The notes: generated by a model not told the origin, from the sequence alone. 64,000 nucleotides of DNA from Leptospira sp. WS58.C1 (GCF_040833995.1 NZ_CP162137.1:1949001-2013000); one strand, 5' to 3'. Numbered from the stretch's first letter, positions 9,574 through 20,152 are shown. Program-made: numbers and translations.

Positions 9574-10231
9574 TTTTATTACCTTATTCCCGTCCAAGAT
9601 CCAAGCGTATTTTTCAGAAGGGCTACAAGAGAAGGCAATCCAAAAGGGAGTATTCTCCGTAAACATTGTACATCTGCGGGACTTCTCCAATAATAAACAT
9701 CTAAAGGTAGACGACACTCCTTATGGTGGAGGTCCAGGAATGCTCTTAAAAGTAGAGCCGATTGACCTGGCATTAAAATCATTGGGAGAAGATAGAGGAC
9801 TCGTAATTCTTACCACTCCATCCGGAATTCCATTCGATCAGAACGTTGCGGAGAAATTATCCAAGCTCCAAAAACCGATCACTCTCATATCAGGATACTA
9901 TGAAGGAGTGGATCATCGGGTTACAGAGCATCTTGTTGACATAGAACTGTCCCTTGGAAATTATGTAATTTCAGCCGGAGATTTGGCTAGCCTCTGCATA
10001 ACGGATGCTGTGTCCAGGCTTTTGCCCGGCTTTTTAGGCGACCGAGAGAGCCTGGAAGAAGAATCTCATAACGAAAGGGATGTTTTAGAATATCCACAAT
10101 ATACGAAACCTTCCGAGTATAATGGCTGGAAGGTTCCCGAAGTTCTCTTGGGCGGAAACCACGCGGCGATAGAATCTTGGCGAAAAGCCAATCGAAAGAA
10201 AGTCGACCCTGATATTACGAGGAATTTATGA
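9563..10231 (+). CDS. trmD: tRNA (guanine-N1)-methyltransferase
   Basis: Methylates G37 of tRNAs with SAM, preventing +1 frameshifts. The knotted SPOUT fold motifs are clear: [50 protein letters not shown] and LPGFLGD. Length 222 is on the short side of the family (around 240-255); the C-terminal tail after [11 protein letters not shown] is brief. It overlaps rimM by 11 bases and rplS by four (ATGA-like junction). Confidence 0.96.
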   Translation: MKFNFITLFPSKIQAYFSEGLQEKAIQKGVFSVNIVHLRDFSNNKHLKVDDTPYGGGPGMLLKVEPIDLALKSLGEDRGLVILTTPSGIPFDQNVAEKLSKLQKPITLISGYYEGVDHRVTEHLVDIELSLGNYVISAGDLASLCITDAVSRLLPGFLGDRESLEEESHNERDVLEYPQYTKPSEYNGWKVPEVLLGGNHAAIESWRKANRKKVDPDITRNL

Positions 10232-10653
10232 AAGAACTTTTAAAAGGCGGACTTCCAACAGAAGCGAATCGTACCCTAAATTTCAATGTTGGGGACACTG
10301 TAAAGGTCCATTATAAAATCCAAGAATCCGGTAAGGAAAGGGTCCAGGTGTACGAAGGAGTTGTGATCTCCATCTCTAACGGCGGAAACGGAAAATCCTT
10401 CACCGTTCGTAGGATTTCTTACGATGTAGGTGTAGAAAGAGTATTCCCACTGTATTCTCCTCGTATCGCTAAAATTGAACTAGTACGTAAAGGTAAGGTT
10501 CGTCGTTCTAAGCTCTTCTTCTTAAGAGAACGTTCCGGAAAATCAGCTCGTATTCGCGAGTTGAAAGGCGGAAAAGTTTTAGTAGCAGAGGACAGAAAAC
10601 GCCAAACAGCAGAAGAAGCAAAAGCAGCTGCTCCTGCACCTGCTGCCGAATAA
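10228..10653 (+). CDS. rplS: 50S ribosomal protein L19
   Basis: Large-subunit protein at the 30S-50S interface. Core signature: [47 protein letters not shown] and [20 protein letters not shown]. The 141-residue protein carries a C-terminal extension of about 25 residues rich in Ala, Lys and Glu ([19 protein letters not shown]) that is absent from the ~115-residue core. Last ribosomal gene of the operon, overlapping trmD. Confidence 0.96.
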   Translation: MKELLKGGLPTEANRTLNFNVGDTVKVHYKIQESGKERVQVYEGVVISISNGGNGKSFTVRRISYDVGVERVFPLYSPRIAKIELVRKGKVRRSKLFFLRERSGKSARIRELKGGKVLVAEDRKRQTAEEAKAAAPAPAAE

Positions 10654-10665
10654 GAATCTTTTTCA

Positions 10666-10689
10666 TTGCGGCGGAATTCTCTGCCGCAA
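10666..10689 (+). terminator. Possible attenuating hairpin after rplS
   Basis: TTGCGGC (10666-10672) can pair with GCCGCAA (10683-10689) around a 10-base loop. The following DNA is pyrimidine-rich (CTCTTTCCTTCTTCTCC, then TTTTT) but has no immediate clean U-run, so partial termination between rplS and rnhB is possible, not certain. Confidence 0.35.
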
Positions 10690-10731
10690 GTATCTCTTTC
10701 CTTCTTCTCCTTTTTCCCACCTTAAAATCCA

Positions 10732-11424
10732 ATGCCTCTCGCAAATTTCGAACCGGAAGAATTGAAATTTTTTCCAGAACATCTTCCTTGCGGGATAGAC
10801 GAAGCAGGGCGAGGTCCCTATGCAGGTCCTTTGTCCGTAGCAATGGTCTTATTCACCCCCGAGGTCCTGGAAAAAATCTATTCGGGACAGATCTTAAAAG
10901 GACTGAACGATTCTAAAAAACTCTCCGAGTCCAAACGTGAGTCTCTATTCCAAGAAATTATGGAATCCGCCCATAAAACCGCCCACAGTTTCTTATCTCA
11001 TACCTATATAGATCATTATGGGATCAATAGAGCGGTTCTAGAAGGTATATTGAAATGTTATAGAAAGGGTTCCCAAGGTCCGATAGAAAATACGGGAAGA
11101 AAACTTCTGCTCTTAATCGACGGAAACTATAATTTTTCCAAATACAAGGAATCGGAAGAGGTAAAACGCCAGTCTTATTATTATAAAAAAGGAGATTCCA
11201 GGATCGCAAGTATCGCGGCCGCATCCATAATCGCAAAAGTAAAACGGGATCGTTTTATGAAAGCAATCGCTTCCAAGTTCCCCGGTTACGGATTCGAAAC
11301 GCATAAAGGATACGGCAGCGCGGGACATGAACAAGCAATCCGGGATCTGGGACTAGCAAGAATCCACAGAAGATCTTTTACGAAAAAATTCCATGTTTCC
11401 CATCCCTCCCCCCAATCCGATTGA
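10732..11424 (+). CDS. rnhB: Ribonuclease HII
   Basis: Removes RNA from RNA-DNA hybrids and single ribonucleotides misincorporated in DNA. Catalytic acidic residues are visible: the DE pair of GIDEAGRGPYAGP near residue 20, the Asp in LLLIDGNY, and the Asp in AKVKRDRFM. The GYGSAGH segment near the C-terminus is also typical. Length 230 is normal. Its last 32 bases overlap the next gene in another frame. rplS-rnhB adjacency is common across bacteria. Confidence 0.95.
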   Translation: MPLANFEPEELKFFPEHLPCGIDEAGRGPYAGPLSVAMVLFTPEVLEKIYSGQILKGLNDSKKLSESKRESLFQEIMESAHKTAHSFLSHTYIDHYGINRAVLEGILKCYRKGSQGPIENTGRKLLLLIDGNYNFSKYKESEEVKRQSYYYKKGDSRIASIAAASIIAKVKRDRFMKAIASKFPGYGFETHKGYGSAGHEQAIRDLGLARIHRRSFTKKFHVSHPSPQSD

Positions 11425-12199
11425 TAAAAACCAAAATCCTCAGGTCCGTAAAACGGATCGAGTCCCGGAATCCCATAAAATATCCTTTTTTATAGATTCT
11501 TCCAACAAGATCCAAAACCCGGAACTATTCGAAGGGGAATCCAAGGATGCTCCATTTTTTAGGGTTTGGGTAAAAGAAGGTACGAGGGATGGAAAGGCAA
11601 AACTTGTTTGGAACGGAGAAACATTCGAAGCGGAAACTAAAACCAGCCTTCTCACAGGGGAACAATTACTTTTATCTCGAACCTTATCCGGTACTAACTC
11701 CGAGTGGAAAATACAAGAAAGGAAACTAACGTTAGAAGAAGGTGATTCCAAAATATTCTCTCCCTTGGAAAAAGGACTCACAGGGGTTTTGGAGAAAGTA
11801 CTACATAAAGAAGAAGGTCCCATCTCGGAAGATAGTATTCTGGCTTTCTTGAAGAGTTATTTTCCACATTTCGAATGGAAATCCGAGACTCCTTATTTCG
11901 AGTGGGAATGGGAGGGAGGAAATGCGGAAGGGTATTTGGGTGGAACCGATCCGGGGCGAATATTTGTGCTCTTTATGGAGACTAAAGAAGACGGCCCGAG
12001 TCTTTACAGATTCCATTGGAAAAAAGAAGACGCGTCGGACCTGATTCTAACCGCTATTTATACTAGTTCTAAATTGTACTTGCATATAGGTCGGAATCGT
12101 AAAAAATTTATGCAGTTCTTAGAAGAATCGGGAGTTAGATTCCAAGAACTCAGGATACAATATAAGCCCTCTTTACAGAGAAGGGAATGGACTGCGTGA
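11393..12199 (+). CDS. Hypothetical protein with FliK-like C-terminal region
   Basis: 268 residues, no signal peptide or TM. The last ~80 residues (YRFHWKKEDASDLILTAIYTSSKLYLHIGRNRKKFMQFLEESG in two halves) have the alternating-strand pattern ending in a helix seen in FliK hook-length-control C-terminal domains; the match is weak and inferred. The next gene encodes a FlhB tail, and FliK and FlhB tails work together in flagellar export switching. In Bacillus-type genomes a comparable unknown-plus-FlhB-tail pair (ylqG-ylqH) sits in this same ribosomal neighbourhood. Overlaps rnhB at its 5' end and the next gene at its 3' end. Confidence 0.5.
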   Translation: MFPIPPPNPIDKNQNPQVRKTDRVPESHKISFFIDSSNKIQNPELFEGESKDAPFFRVWVKEGTRDGKAKLVWNGETFEAETKTSLLTGEQLLLSRTLSGTNSEWKIQERKLTLEEGDSKIFSPLEKGLTGVLEKVLHKEEGPISEDSILAFLKSYFPHFEWKSETPYFEWEWEGGNAEGYLGGTDPGRIFVLFMETKEDGPSLYRFHWKKEDASDLILTAIYTSSKLYLHIGRNRKKFMQFLEESGVRFQELRIQYKPSLQRREWTA

Positions 12200-12465
12200 A
12201 ATTCGGAATCGCCCTTAAGTTTACACCGGAAGAAAATAAAGGCCCCAAAATCCTAGCCAAAGGAGAAGGTCTTTTAGGTGAAAAGATCAAGGGTGTGGCA
12301 AAGAGACACGGGGTTCCTATAGTGGAGGATGCTCCTTTGGCCGAGGCACTTTCTCCGATACCGGTAGGTCATGAAATACCGGAAAATTTATACAGAGCGG
12401 TTGCGGGTGTTTTTGCTTTCGTACTAAACCAAAAAGCGGAAGCAACAAGGGAATTTGAAAAATGA
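12187..12465 (+). CDS. Orphan FlhB C-terminal-domain-like protein
   Basis: 92-residue protein corresponding to the cytoplasmic tail of the flagellar export gate FlhB (also EscU/YscU). Typical segments are [47 protein letters not shown] and [19 protein letters not shown]. The membrane part of FlhB is missing and the autocleavage motif NPTH is absent, so it cannot autoprocess. ATG at 12187 has an SD-like AAGGGA too close; GTG at 12196 has better spacing and a GTGA overlap with the upstream stop, so it may be the real start. Stand-alone FlhB tails (FlhX-type) can partly replace a lost FlhB tail in some bacteria; the role here is unknown. Confidence 0.8.
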   Translation: MDCVKFGIALKFTPEENKGPKILAKGEGLLGEKIKGVAKRHGVPIVEDAPLAEALSPIPVGHEIPENLYRAVAGVFAFVLNQKAEATREFEK

Positions 12466-13646
12466 AAAAATTGAACGTGTCCGAATTGAAGCCGGGTATG
12501 AGATTCACAAAACCCGTTTATCTGGACAAAGAAAATCTGTTCATCACTTCCAATACTCCGATCACTGATTCGGATCTGGAACGTTTGAAAAGATTCGGGA
12601 TTACCGAGGTATTGACCCACGGAGACATCCTAGTGATAGATGTGGATCCGGAAAGATTGGAAACCCAATTGGAGGATTTTATCATCAGTACCATCGTAGA
12701 CGAGGATCTTCTTCCTTTAAAAGGGATCTACGATAACCTAAATCGAATTAAGGTACAATTTTCCAACCTATACAAAAACACATTCGCACTTGTTCAGGAT
12801 GTTTATAGAAAAGTTGCAGACGATAAGGTATTCGATTTCGGTCCTGTGAGAGAACAAGGCGAGACATTGGCGGACTTTGTTAGAACCCATAATAATCTTT
12901 CTTACCTGATCCTCGGAATGAATAATCCGGGGTATTATCTATATAACCAGATCACTACATCCACATTCTATGCTTTGATTATAGGAAAACTTCTGGACTT
13001 CTCCCGTCCTAAGATGGTGGATCTTGCGATCTCTTGTTTGGTAGCGGATGTGGGAATGACAAAGGTTCCCGCAACCATCTCCGAAAAAACGGACCAACTC
13101 ACGGACGAAGAATATAAATCCATCTTAAAACATACGATCATAGGGTATCAAGTCCTTACCCAGAGAATCAAAATTAAAAATAGTTTGGCGGTAGTAGCAC
13201 TCCAACATCACGAACGTTTTGATGGAAAGGGGTATCCTCAAAAGATTGCGGCAACTGCAATTGAGGAAAATGCGAGGATCTATGCGATTGCGGATAATTT
13301 TTCCGCTCTTATCACAAACAGACCCCACAGGCAGAGAGTCCTTCCACACGAGGCAATCAAGTCTATGATCAGTATGGATGTGGGTAAGTTCGATCTCAAG
13401 ATCGTAAGAACATTCTTAAACCAGGTTTCCTTATATCCGGTAGGTTCCTGCGTGGAACTTTCCGACAAAAGAGTAGGGATCGTTCTTGCCGCCAACGCGG
13501 ACAAACCCTTACGTCCTTCGATCCGTATTATAAAAGACGAATATGGGACTTTCGTGCGAAATCTTATCCTAGTGGATCTGGTAAAAGAAAATCATTTATT
13601 TATCGTGAAGGCATTAGATCTCCAGGAAGCTACCTCGAACTCTTAA
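12462..13646 (+). CDS. HD-GYP-family protein with degenerate metal site
   Basis: 394 residues. The N-terminal ~80 residues ([19 protein letters not shown]) match the small domain often preceding HD-GYP phosphodiesterases. The core keeps H224, H249-H250-E251, D254 and GYP259 ([11 protein letters not shown]) and D278, which normally build the di-iron site that cleaves cyclic di-GMP. The leading HD pair of the usual HDIGK is A195-D196 in VADVGM, and the earlier His ligand is not evident near 165-170. I expect loss of catalysis with possible retention of nucleotide binding; this is inferred. A short C-terminal extension resembles a PilZ-free beta domain. Its ATG overlaps the preceding stop. Confidence 0.85.
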   Translation: MKKLNVSELKPGMRFTKPVYLDKENLFITSNTPITDSDLERLKRFGITEVLTHGDILVIDVDPERLETQLEDFIISTIVDEDLLPLKGIYDNLNRIKVQFSNLYKNTFALVQDVYRKVADDKVFDFGPVREQGETLADFVRTHNNLSYLILGMNNPGYYLYNQITTSTFYALIIGKLLDFSRPKMVDLAISCLVADVGMTKVPATISEKTDQLTDEEYKSILKHTIIGYQVLTQRIKIKNSLAVVALQHHERFDGKGYPQKIAATAIEENARIYAIADNFSALITNRPHRQRVLPHEAIKSMISMDVGKFDLKIVRTFLNQVSLYPVGSCVELSDKRVGIVLAANADKPLRPSIRIIKDEYGTFVRNLILVDLVKENHLFIVKALDLQEATSNS

Positions 13647-13717
13647 TTTTTTAAGAATAGACTACCTTTAGATCCAAAATATTCTCTCCATTCTTCTTTT
13701 TCGAAACATGTCTCCGT

Positions 13718-14077
13718 ATGGGACCCGTCTCCAAATATAAAGTACGAAAAGGAAAAGAAGGAGAGGATCTCGCCGTCGAATTACTTCTTAAGCAAGGTCA
13801 TAGAATTTTAGAAAGGAATTTCCGGATCAAAAAGGGAGAAATCGACATAATTAGTGAGAAAGAAAACGTCCTATATTTTACGGAAGTGAAGTACTGGGCC
13901 AAAATTTCGCCGATTCATCCTTTGGAAATATTCCACCCGGCTAAGATGAAAAAAATGAAAACGGCAGCCGAGTATTATTTGAGTAAAAACGTTTCGTTTA
14001 GAGATCATTTTGTCTCCTTCTCCTTGGCCCTTATTACCGAAAAAAGGGAACTGAAATATTATCTTAATCTATTCTAA
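13718..14077 (+). CDS. YraN/UPF0102 endonuclease-like protein
   Basis: 119-residue protein of the UPF0102 family (restriction-endonuclease-like fold). Conserved parts are GKEGEDLAVELLLKQGHRILERNF, the acidic GEIDII and TEVKYW, which supply the D and ExK metal-binding residues. The molecular substrate of the family is not established. No clear ribosome-binding site precedes the ATG. It lies between a cyclic-di-GMP-type gene and comM; yraN near rnhB and comM is a familiar arrangement and supports the identity. Confidence 0.85.
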   Translation: MGPVSKYKVRKGKEGEDLAVELLLKQGHRILERNFRIKKGEIDIISEKENVLYFTEVKYWAKISPIHPLEIFHPAKMKKMKTAAEYYLSKNVSFRDHFVSFSLALITEKRELKYYLNLF

Positions 14078-14145
14078 AACCATCGTTAAGCGATTTCAAA
14101 AACGAGTCGATTTTCGAATTGTCTGCGGGTTCTCAAGGATGAGGA

Positions 14146-14369
<224 letters not shown>

Positions 14370-14399
14370 CCACAAAAATAAAACCGTCGAAAGAACAAG

Positions 14400-15935
14400 T
14401 TAGGTTACGGCCCTGTTTTCCGGAGACCATCCGGAATTCAGGAAAACAAGGGCCTCCTCCAAATTCCTCAAAAGTACTTCTTTAGAACCTTCCAAATCCG
14501 CAATCGTCCTTGCCACTTTTCTAAAATGGGCCACCTTACGAATGCTGAATTTATGTATATCGACAGCTTTCCAAAAATAAACTTCGCACTCCCTGGAAAG
14601 AGGGATCATTCTTTCTACTTCTTCTCCTCTTAATTTTCCGTTGTAGAGTTTCCCTGTTTCTCTGAATAGTCTACTACGTTGTATGTCCGAAGCGGTTTGG
14701 ATGGAGTCCCGGATGGATTTTAAATTAATAGAAACCTTCTTCTCATCCGTATGGATCGCAAAACCCAAATGGTAAAATATTTCGATCCGATCCAAAAACG
14801 GTCCGTTAAAAGGAGATTGGTAATTTCGAATACTGGAAACACTGCAGTTACATTCCTTTATTAAGCTTTGGTAATATCCGCAAGGACAAGGATTGGTCGC
14901 TCCTATAAATAAAAAAGAAGCTGGGTAGGTGATCGATCCTTTTATTCGTGAGATCGTAATTTTACCTTCTTCCATCGGTTCCCGTAACGCCTGTAAGTTT
15001 CGAGAATTGAATTCAGAAAGTTCATCTAAGAATAAGATCCCATTTCCAGCTAGGGAAACTTCACCCATTCTCAGGCTGCTTGATCCTCCGACCAAAGCAA
15101 TATCGGATGTAGTATGATGTGGCGTCCTAAAAGGTCTTTCCACTTCCGTATCGGACAAGTTCTCTTGTAAAGATCGAATGCCTAATAGTTCAATTCCTTC
15201 CTTCTCCTGGATCTTGGGAAGAAATCCATACGCCAATTTTGCTAGCATTGTTTTTCCTGCACCCGGAGGGCCTGACAATAAACAATGATGAAATCCGGCG
15301 CTTGCAATTTGAATCGCTCGTATGGCAGGCAATTGGCTTTTATGAAATTCTGATTTCCAAGCAAGGACTTCGGATCTGATCTTTATACTTCCTCTTGGTT
15401 CCGGCTTGATCTCTCCTTTGGCTAAAGAGACTAAATCTTTCAGATGAGAGATCGTATAGATCGGAAATTTTCCGATTAGGGAAGCTTCCTTTCGATTTTC
15501 AAAAGGTACAACTGCCGCGGAAAAACCTAAATTTTCCAATCCGGAAAGTATAGGAAGGATCCCTTTTAGAGGTTTAACGGTTCCATCCAGTCCTAATTCT
15601 CCCAAGAAAAGGAATTGTTCTAGTTTTTCGGAAGGTGGCAATTGTTCCGTTAGGTGTAAGATCCCTGCTGCAATCGGAAGATCTAAGTATGTCCCTTCTT
15701 TTTTTCTGCCGGCAGGCGCTAAATGAACCAGAATATTCTGTAGAGTGTATTCGAATCCACTATTCTCTATAGCGATCCTGATCCTATCGGTGGATTCTTT
15801 GATAGAAGGGCTCGGAAGTCCAGTGATCTGGAACCTGGGTATCCCTCTTTTTATGTTGATCTCAACAGAAACCGGAAAGGGAAGAATTCCCTCAAGGGAA
15901 GCTCCCCAAAATTTGGTCAGTTTGTATGTCTCCAT
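14400..15935 (-). CDS. comM: ComM/YifB-family Mg-chelatase-like AAA+ ATPase
   Basis: AAA+ helicase that promotes branch migration during natural transformation in species where it was studied. The N-terminal chelatase-subunit domain contains VEINIKRGIPRFQITGLP and LVHLAPAGRKKEGTYLDLPIA (split motif). The AAA core has Walker A LSGPPGAGKTMLA, Walker B LFLDELSEF and the RTPHHTTS signature, followed by a C-terminal Mg-chelatase domain. 511 residues is full length. The gene runs divergently from the T2SS-side lipoprotein gene with 82 bases between starts. Whether this organism is competent cannot be judged here. Confidence 0.93.
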   Translation of the reverse strand: METYKLTKFWGASLEGILPFPVSVEINIKRGIPRFQITGLPSPSIKESTDRIRIAIENSGFEYTLQNILVHLAPAGRKKEGTYLDLPIAAGILHLTEQLPPSEKLEQFLFLGELGLDGTVKPLKGILPILSGLENLGFSAAVVPFENRKEASLIGKFPIYTISHLKDLVSLAKGEIKPEPRGSIKIRSEVLAWKSEFHKSQLPAIRAIQIASAGFHHCLLSGPPGAGKTMLAKLAYGFLPKIQEKEGIELLGIRSLQENLSDTEVERPFRTPHHTTSDIALVGGSSSLRMGEVSLAGNGILFLDELSEFNSRNLQALREPMEEGKITISRIKGSITYPASFLFIGATNPCPCGYYQSLIKECNCSVSSIRNYQSPFNGPFLDRIEIFYHLGFAIHTDEKKVSINLKSIRDSIQTASDIQRSRLFRETGKLYNGKLRGEEVERMIPLSRECEVYFWKAVDIHKFSIRKVAHFRKVARTIADLEGSKEVLLRNLEEALVFLNSGWSPENRAVT

Positions 15936-16017
15936 AACCTGGACAGGTGCGGAAAAATTCGGGCCTCGCGCTTTTTTTCTAAAAACTAGTTTATCACTTC
16001 CGGACCTTCAGTAAGTT

Positions 16018-16392
16018 ATGCATGAAATGGTGCGATTCTTCGCTTTTTTATTGGCTCTATTTACCTTACAGTGCGGGGCCAGACTGATCAAAAAAGAGAA
16101 GTTATCCGAGATCAACGAGCATTACCAGGATAAGATATATAGTCTCAAAAAAGACACAAAAGTCTCCGCAACCGAAACTTTTAAGAAGGGAATGTTGGTC
16201 CGAATCTACATCGAATCGACTCCGTCCCTAATAAAAGTGAAATGTTTCCCCGCTGACCAAAAAAGGGAACATGCTATCGGCAGGCTGATCGCTTATCAGG
16301 TAAACGAAGATCTAGAGAAAAAAACCATCAGTATAGAGGATTTGGATAAGATCGTTGCAAATGAGCTCACGGAATATAAAAAGAAAAAGTAG
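16018..16392 (+). CDS. Small lipoprotein at head of T2SS locus
   Basis: 124 residues with a signal sequence ending in a relaxed spirochaetal lipobox (FTLQ|C, Cys19), followed by a charged domain with no recognised fold. It lies directly upstream of the LysM/M23 gene and the gspC-N block; Leptospira genomes commonly carry a small T2SS-associated lipoprotein in this position, which is my best guess for its role (for example a pilotin-like or secretin-assisting factor; unproven). The C-terminus ends in a lysine run. Overlaps the next gene if the latter uses its early start. Confidence 0.6.
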   Translation: MHEMVRFFAFLLALFTLQCGARLIKKEKLSEINEHYQDKIYSLKKDTKVSATETFKKGMLVRIYIESTPSLIKVKCFPADQKREHAIGRLIAYQVNEDLEKKTISIEDLDKIVANELTEYKKKK

Positions 16393-17374
16393 CCGTCGTT
16401 CCCCCCTAGGTTCAAGAAGGCATCCCGATGCGGCCGATATTAAATATGTGAAACGGACGATTCTTTACCTTCCCATTCTATCCGCCATACTTACCTCGTC
16501 TTTATCGGCCGATCCGCTCAAGAATTACGAAAACGCGATCAACGATTACGCGAATAAAGACTCCTCCTTCTTTACGGACAAGGAAGAACGTAAGATCAAA
16601 CAATTATTCTCTCAATCACCTCAAGAATGGGAAGAGGATAAGTATTCTTCGCTTAGTTATCATAAGGACAAATCCAATCTGGAACTTCCTTCTTTTATCA
16701 GTATCAATCCTATCGTTTCTTCCAAGATCGTTAGCCAAAGCGGCTTTATTATAAAATCCTATATCGTAAAACCTAAGGATACTTTATTCCGGATCGCTAA
16801 ATCCTTAAAGACCACTGCGGCTAAAATTTCTGAGGCAAACGGTTTAAATAAGGGTTCCGTTCTAAAAGTAGGACAAAGTTTAAGTGTTCCTGTTAAAGTG
16901 GGAAATGCTTCCCGCCAAAAAATAGAATACAAAAGAGTATTCATCACCCCTGTCTTAGGCGCTAGATTTTCGTCCAGATATGGTAAAAGAAAAGATCCAT
17001 TCCACACAGGAGGAGGCGGTTTCCATACCGGCATAGATATGGCTGGCCCTCAAGGAGCACCCATTTTAGCTTCTGCAGAAGGTGTGGTAAGTTTTGCCGG
17101 AGTCAACGGCGGTTACGGGAATTCCGTCATCATAGATCATCCAAACGGTTATAGGACCATGTATGCACATTGTGCTAAAATTACGGTGGAAGAGGGAACG
17201 AAAGTGAGAGCAGGGACGGTCATAGGTGCCGTAGGTCGTACAGGCTCTGCCACAGGTTCCCATCTCCATTTTGAGGTGTTCTATAACGGAAAAAGGATCA
17301 ATCCTGAGGTGGCACTTAGGAAGACCTTAAAAATTGTTACCAACCTGGACCCAGGTAAAGTAGCAAAACTTTAA
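16361..17374 (+). CDS. LysM-containing M23 peptidoglycan endopeptidase
   Basis: Exported cell-wall hydrolase. A signal-type hydrophobic segment ([18 protein letters not shown]) is followed by a LysM domain ([18 protein letters not shown] to GQSLSVP) and a LytM/M23 domain with the zinc motif HTGIDMAG and the catalytic HLHFEV. Both zinc-binding motifs are intact, so it should be active. Start uncertain: ATG 16361 and TTG 16355 give a basic 30-residue N-extension overlapping the lipoprotein gene; GTG 16448 would give a standard signal peptide (MKRTILYLP) but has no clear SD. Wall hydrolases beside a T2SS could open peptidoglycan for the secretin; inferred. Confidence 0.9.
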   Translation: MSSRNIKRKSSRRSPLGSRRHPDAADIKYVKRTILYLPILSAILTSSLSADPLKNYENAINDYANKDSSFFTDKEERKIKQLFSQSPQEWEEDKYSSLSYHKDKSNLELPSFISINPIVSSKIVSQSGFIIKSYIVKPKDTLFRIAKSLKTTAAKISEANGLNKGSVLKVGQSLSVPVKVGNASRQKIEYKRVFITPVLGARFSSRYGKRKDPFHTGGGGFHTGIDMAGPQGAPILASAEGVVSFAGVNGGYGNSVIIDHPNGYRTMYAHCAKITVEEGTKVRAGTVIGAVGRTGSATGSHLHFEVFYNGKRINPEVALRKTLKIVTNLDPGKVAKL

Positions 17375-17387
17375 GCGATCATCTTTC

Positions 17388-17424
17388 AAAAAGCCGGTCC
17401 ATTTTTTTTGGATCCGGCTTTTTT
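17388..17424 (+). terminator. Rho-independent terminator after M23 gene
   Basis: AAAAAGCCGG (17388-17397) plus TCCA pairs with TGGA plus CCGGCTTTTT around a T-rich loop, and a T-run ends at 17424. It separates the peptidase gene from gspC, so the gsp genes probably have their own promoter or depend on read-through. Confidence 0.8.
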
Positions 17425-17457
17425 AGAATGATTCCGTGAAAATATCCGAAGGGCGCA

Positions 17458-18351
17458 ATGAACGCAATTTTTATCGAATTCAGAAAACATACATTCTATG
17501 TTCTGATCCCCGTTGTGATATTTTTTTCCTTCTCTCTGGCATATCTTTGTAGAGGGATACTTCTACTTTTTCTGACCCCGAATGTACAGACAGGTTCCTC
17601 CACTGCCGCTCCGAGAAGACCCGTAGCTGAAAATTCTATTACTATTGAAATAGCCAAAGAGATGGTAACAGGTTCCTTGTTTAGGGGAAGTTTAGCACCT
17701 CCTCCCGGAGAAGTTGCTGCAGGTGCAGATGGAACTCCTGGCGCTCCTCCAGATACCGGAGAAGGTGAAGAAATGAGAGTCACCGGAACACTAAGCGGCC
17801 ACTGGAGTTTTGCCCGAGTCACTATTTTAGAAAAAGGGAAACAAAACGCGGAAGAATTCGCAATGGGGGAAGCGGTAGGTGGATACAAAGTAAAATCCAT
17901 TCTACTGAACCATGTAGTTTTGGAAAAAGGAGGCCAATCTCTCAAAGTGGAGATCGGCCAAACACCGGGAGAAGCCAGAGCCAAACTGGGAGCACAGGCA
18001 GATATTCCGGGAGGACCGCCTGCCGCGGATACAGTCCGTAAAATTCTGTCCAGACAGGACGTGAATCGGAAATTAGCGAACGTAGCCGAACTTTATAAGG
18101 GAAAATTCGGTCCTTATTTGGAAAATAACACCATCGCCGGTTACAAAATTTACAGTATAGGCAGCGATCATATTTTTTATTCTCTTGGTGCTAGGACCGG
18201 AGACGTGGTGCGGCGGGTAAACGGAATGCCTTTAAACGATACGGTAAAAATGATGGAGATATGGAATTCCTTAAAAACGGCCGATAAAGTATCCGTAGAC
18301 GTAGAGAGAATGGGCAAGATATTGTCCTATGAATTCATCATCCGGAATTAA
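17458..18351 (+). CDS. gspC: T2SS inner-membrane protein GspC
   Basis: Links the inner-membrane platform to the secretin. One TM helix (about 15-38, [17 protein letters not shown]), a Pro/Ala/Gly-rich linker, an HR domain ([22 protein letters not shown] to LKVEIG) that binds the secretin N0 domain, and a C-terminal PDZ-like domain ([33 protein letters not shown]). 297 residues is normal. First gene of the block; the ATG is preceded by GAAGGGCG. The secretin gene follows seven bases later. Confidence 0.88.
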   Translation: MNAIFIEFRKHTFYVLIPVVIFFSFSLAYLCRGILLLFLTPNVQTGSSTAAPRRPVAENSITIEIAKEMVTGSLFRGSLAPPPGEVAAGADGTPGAPPDTGEGEEMRVTGTLSGHWSFARVTILEKGKQNAEEFAMGEAVGGYKVKSILLNHVVLEKGGQSLKVEIGQTPGEARAKLGAQADIPGGPPAADTVRKILSRQDVNRKLANVAELYKGKFGPYLENNTIAGYKIYSIGSDHIFYSLGARTGDVVRRVNGMPLNDTVKMMEIWNSLKTADKVSVDVERMGKILSYEFIIRN

Positions 18352-18358
18352 AGATTAA

Positions 18359-20149
18359 ATGCGCAAAACAGATTTACGATCCAGATATTTGAGAAACGCG
18401 GCATTCGCGTTCTTACTTCTTCTTTCGGTGAACGAAGGTTTACTCTCCCAAGCTTCCAAAAAGGGAAGTAAAAGAAATACTGCCCCGGTAGCTGAGGATA
18501 CAAAGGAAAAGACCTTTTTCGCCAACTGGAGAGATACCGAACTGAATGATTTTCTAAAAGGGATGAGCGCGATCCTTAAGAAAAACATTCTTTTGGATGA
18601 AAGTTTAAAAGGTAAGAAGATCACGATCATCTCCCAAAAAGAGATCCCTGTCAAAAACGCATTTCCGTTTATGAAGGCAGTTTTGGAATCTATGGGATTT
18701 GCGATCGTAGAAGAAGTGGATCTGATCACAATCGTAAAACTAAAGGATGCACTTGCCAGATCTCCTTACGTTCGTGTGGGTAAGGAACCGATCCCGGAAA
18801 CGGAAGCTCTGGATAACCGGATCATCACCCAGATCATTCCGGTGGAAAATGTAAAACCGGAAGAATTGGAACCGATCTTAAAAAGATTAACTTCTCCTAA
18901 TACCGATATTATCGTTTATAGAAATACGAATACAATCGTACTTTCCGGTTCTACTGCCGACATCAATAAACTACTCACTTTAGTAAACGAGTTGGATGTA
19001 AGACCGGATGAAACCGCTCCCGGAGCAGTAGCCTCTGCCGGTGATGTTCATATTTATACATTAGAATTCAGTGAAGCGGAGAAAATTGCTGCGACTCTGA
19101 TCAAGTTGGATAATCCTATGGTAGGAGATCTCCCTGTTGCGAGCGGCGCTCCCGGCGCACCACCTCCTCCTGCTCCGAAGGTGGAAAAGATCAAAGCTGT
19201 CGCTCATAAGGAATCCAACTCGGTCATCGTTACTGCAACCGAAGCGGAATGGAATGAGATCCGCAAAATTATCCGAGTTCTGGATTCCGCAAGAAAGCAA
19301 GTGTTGTTGGAAGTATTGATCGTGGAACTTTCTTCCACGGATACCAACGACTTCGGTATCGACTGGAGATTCCAGGGACAAGGTCCTTATAGCCAGTTCA
19401 ACTCCGGACTTGCCAAAGAAGGAAATATCATCAACTCCAGCGGTAGGATCAACCCGAACCTGAACACGTTATCCGGCTTCTCTCTTGGTTTCGTACAAGC
19501 GGGAGCACAACAGATCTTAGGTATCTTAAGCGCCAATCAAGGAAACGAGAACTTTAACGTATTATCCGCACCTCAAGTATTGACCTTGGACAACCAAGAA
19601 GCGGAGATCAACGTTGGGCAGGACGTTCCGGTCCGAACCCAAAGCCGTAACGCAGGATTGGGTGGAGCAAACGCAGTAACTGTGGACAACTACGAATATC
19701 GTCCAACCGGTATTAAGTTAAAGTTCACCCCCCATGTGAATAAGAATAACCGTATCACTTTGGATCTTTTACAAGAGATCAAGAACATTGCCTCCATCGC
19801 ACTTGCAGGGGGAAACCCTACCTTCAACAGAAGGGAAGTGAAAACAACGATCACTATCGACAATAGACAAACCATCGTGATCGGAGGTTTGATCTCCAAT
19901 GATAAACAAAAACGTCTGATCAAGATCCCTCTTCTCGGAGATATTCCCTATTTGGGATGGATTTTCCGTAGGACTACCGAACAGTTAAAAAAGACCAATT
20001 TGATGGTTTTTATCACTCCACATATCTTGGATAATCGTGAACTTGCTGATAAGATGACAGTTAAGAAAAAACTACAGCAAGAAAGATATGAAATTGAAAG
20101 GGAAAGGGTTCTAAACAAGGAAGCCACCATCAAGGAACGCGGAGAATAA
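18359..20149 (+). CDS. gspD: T2SS outer-membrane secretin GspD
   Basis: Forms the outer-membrane channel. A signal peptide (about 1-33, hydrophobic [10 protein letters not shown]) precedes N0 ([14 protein letters not shown]), N1-N3 repeats ([37 protein letters not shown]) with an Ala/Pro-rich linker near residue 265, and the secretin barrel with [25 protein letters not shown], [12 protein letters not shown] and [15 protein letters not shown] motifs. The C-terminal S-domain-like tail is short and charged, compatible with a lipoprotein pilotin. 596 residues. Confidence 0.95.
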   Translation: MRKTDLRSRYLRNAAFAFLLLLSVNEGLLSQASKKGSKRNTAPVAEDTKEKTFFANWRDTELNDFLKGMSAILKKNILLDESLKGKKITIISQKEIPVKNAFPFMKAVLESMGFAIVEEVDLITIVKLKDALARSPYVRVGKEPIPETEALDNRIITQIIPVENVKPEELEPILKRLTSPNTDIIVYRNTNTIVLSGSTADINKLLTLVNELDVRPDETAPGAVASAGDVHIYTLEFSEAEKIAATLIKLDNPMVGDLPVASGAPGAPPPPAPKVEKIKAVAHKESNSVIVTATEAEWNEIRKIIRVLDSARKQVLLEVLIVELSSTDTNDFGIDWRFQGQGPYSQFNSGLAKEGNIINSSGRINPNLNTLSGFSLGFVQAGAQQILGILSANQGNENFNVLSAPQVLTLDNQEAEINVGQDVPVRTQSRNAGLGGANAVTVDNYEYRPTGIKLKFTPHVNKNNRITLDLLQEIKNIASIALAGGNPTFNRREVKTTITIDNRQTIVIGGLISNDKQKRLIKIPLLGDIPYLGWIFRRTTEQLKKTNLMVFITPHILDNRELADKMTVKKKLQQERYEIERERVLNKEATIKERGE

Positions 20150-20152
20150 ACA

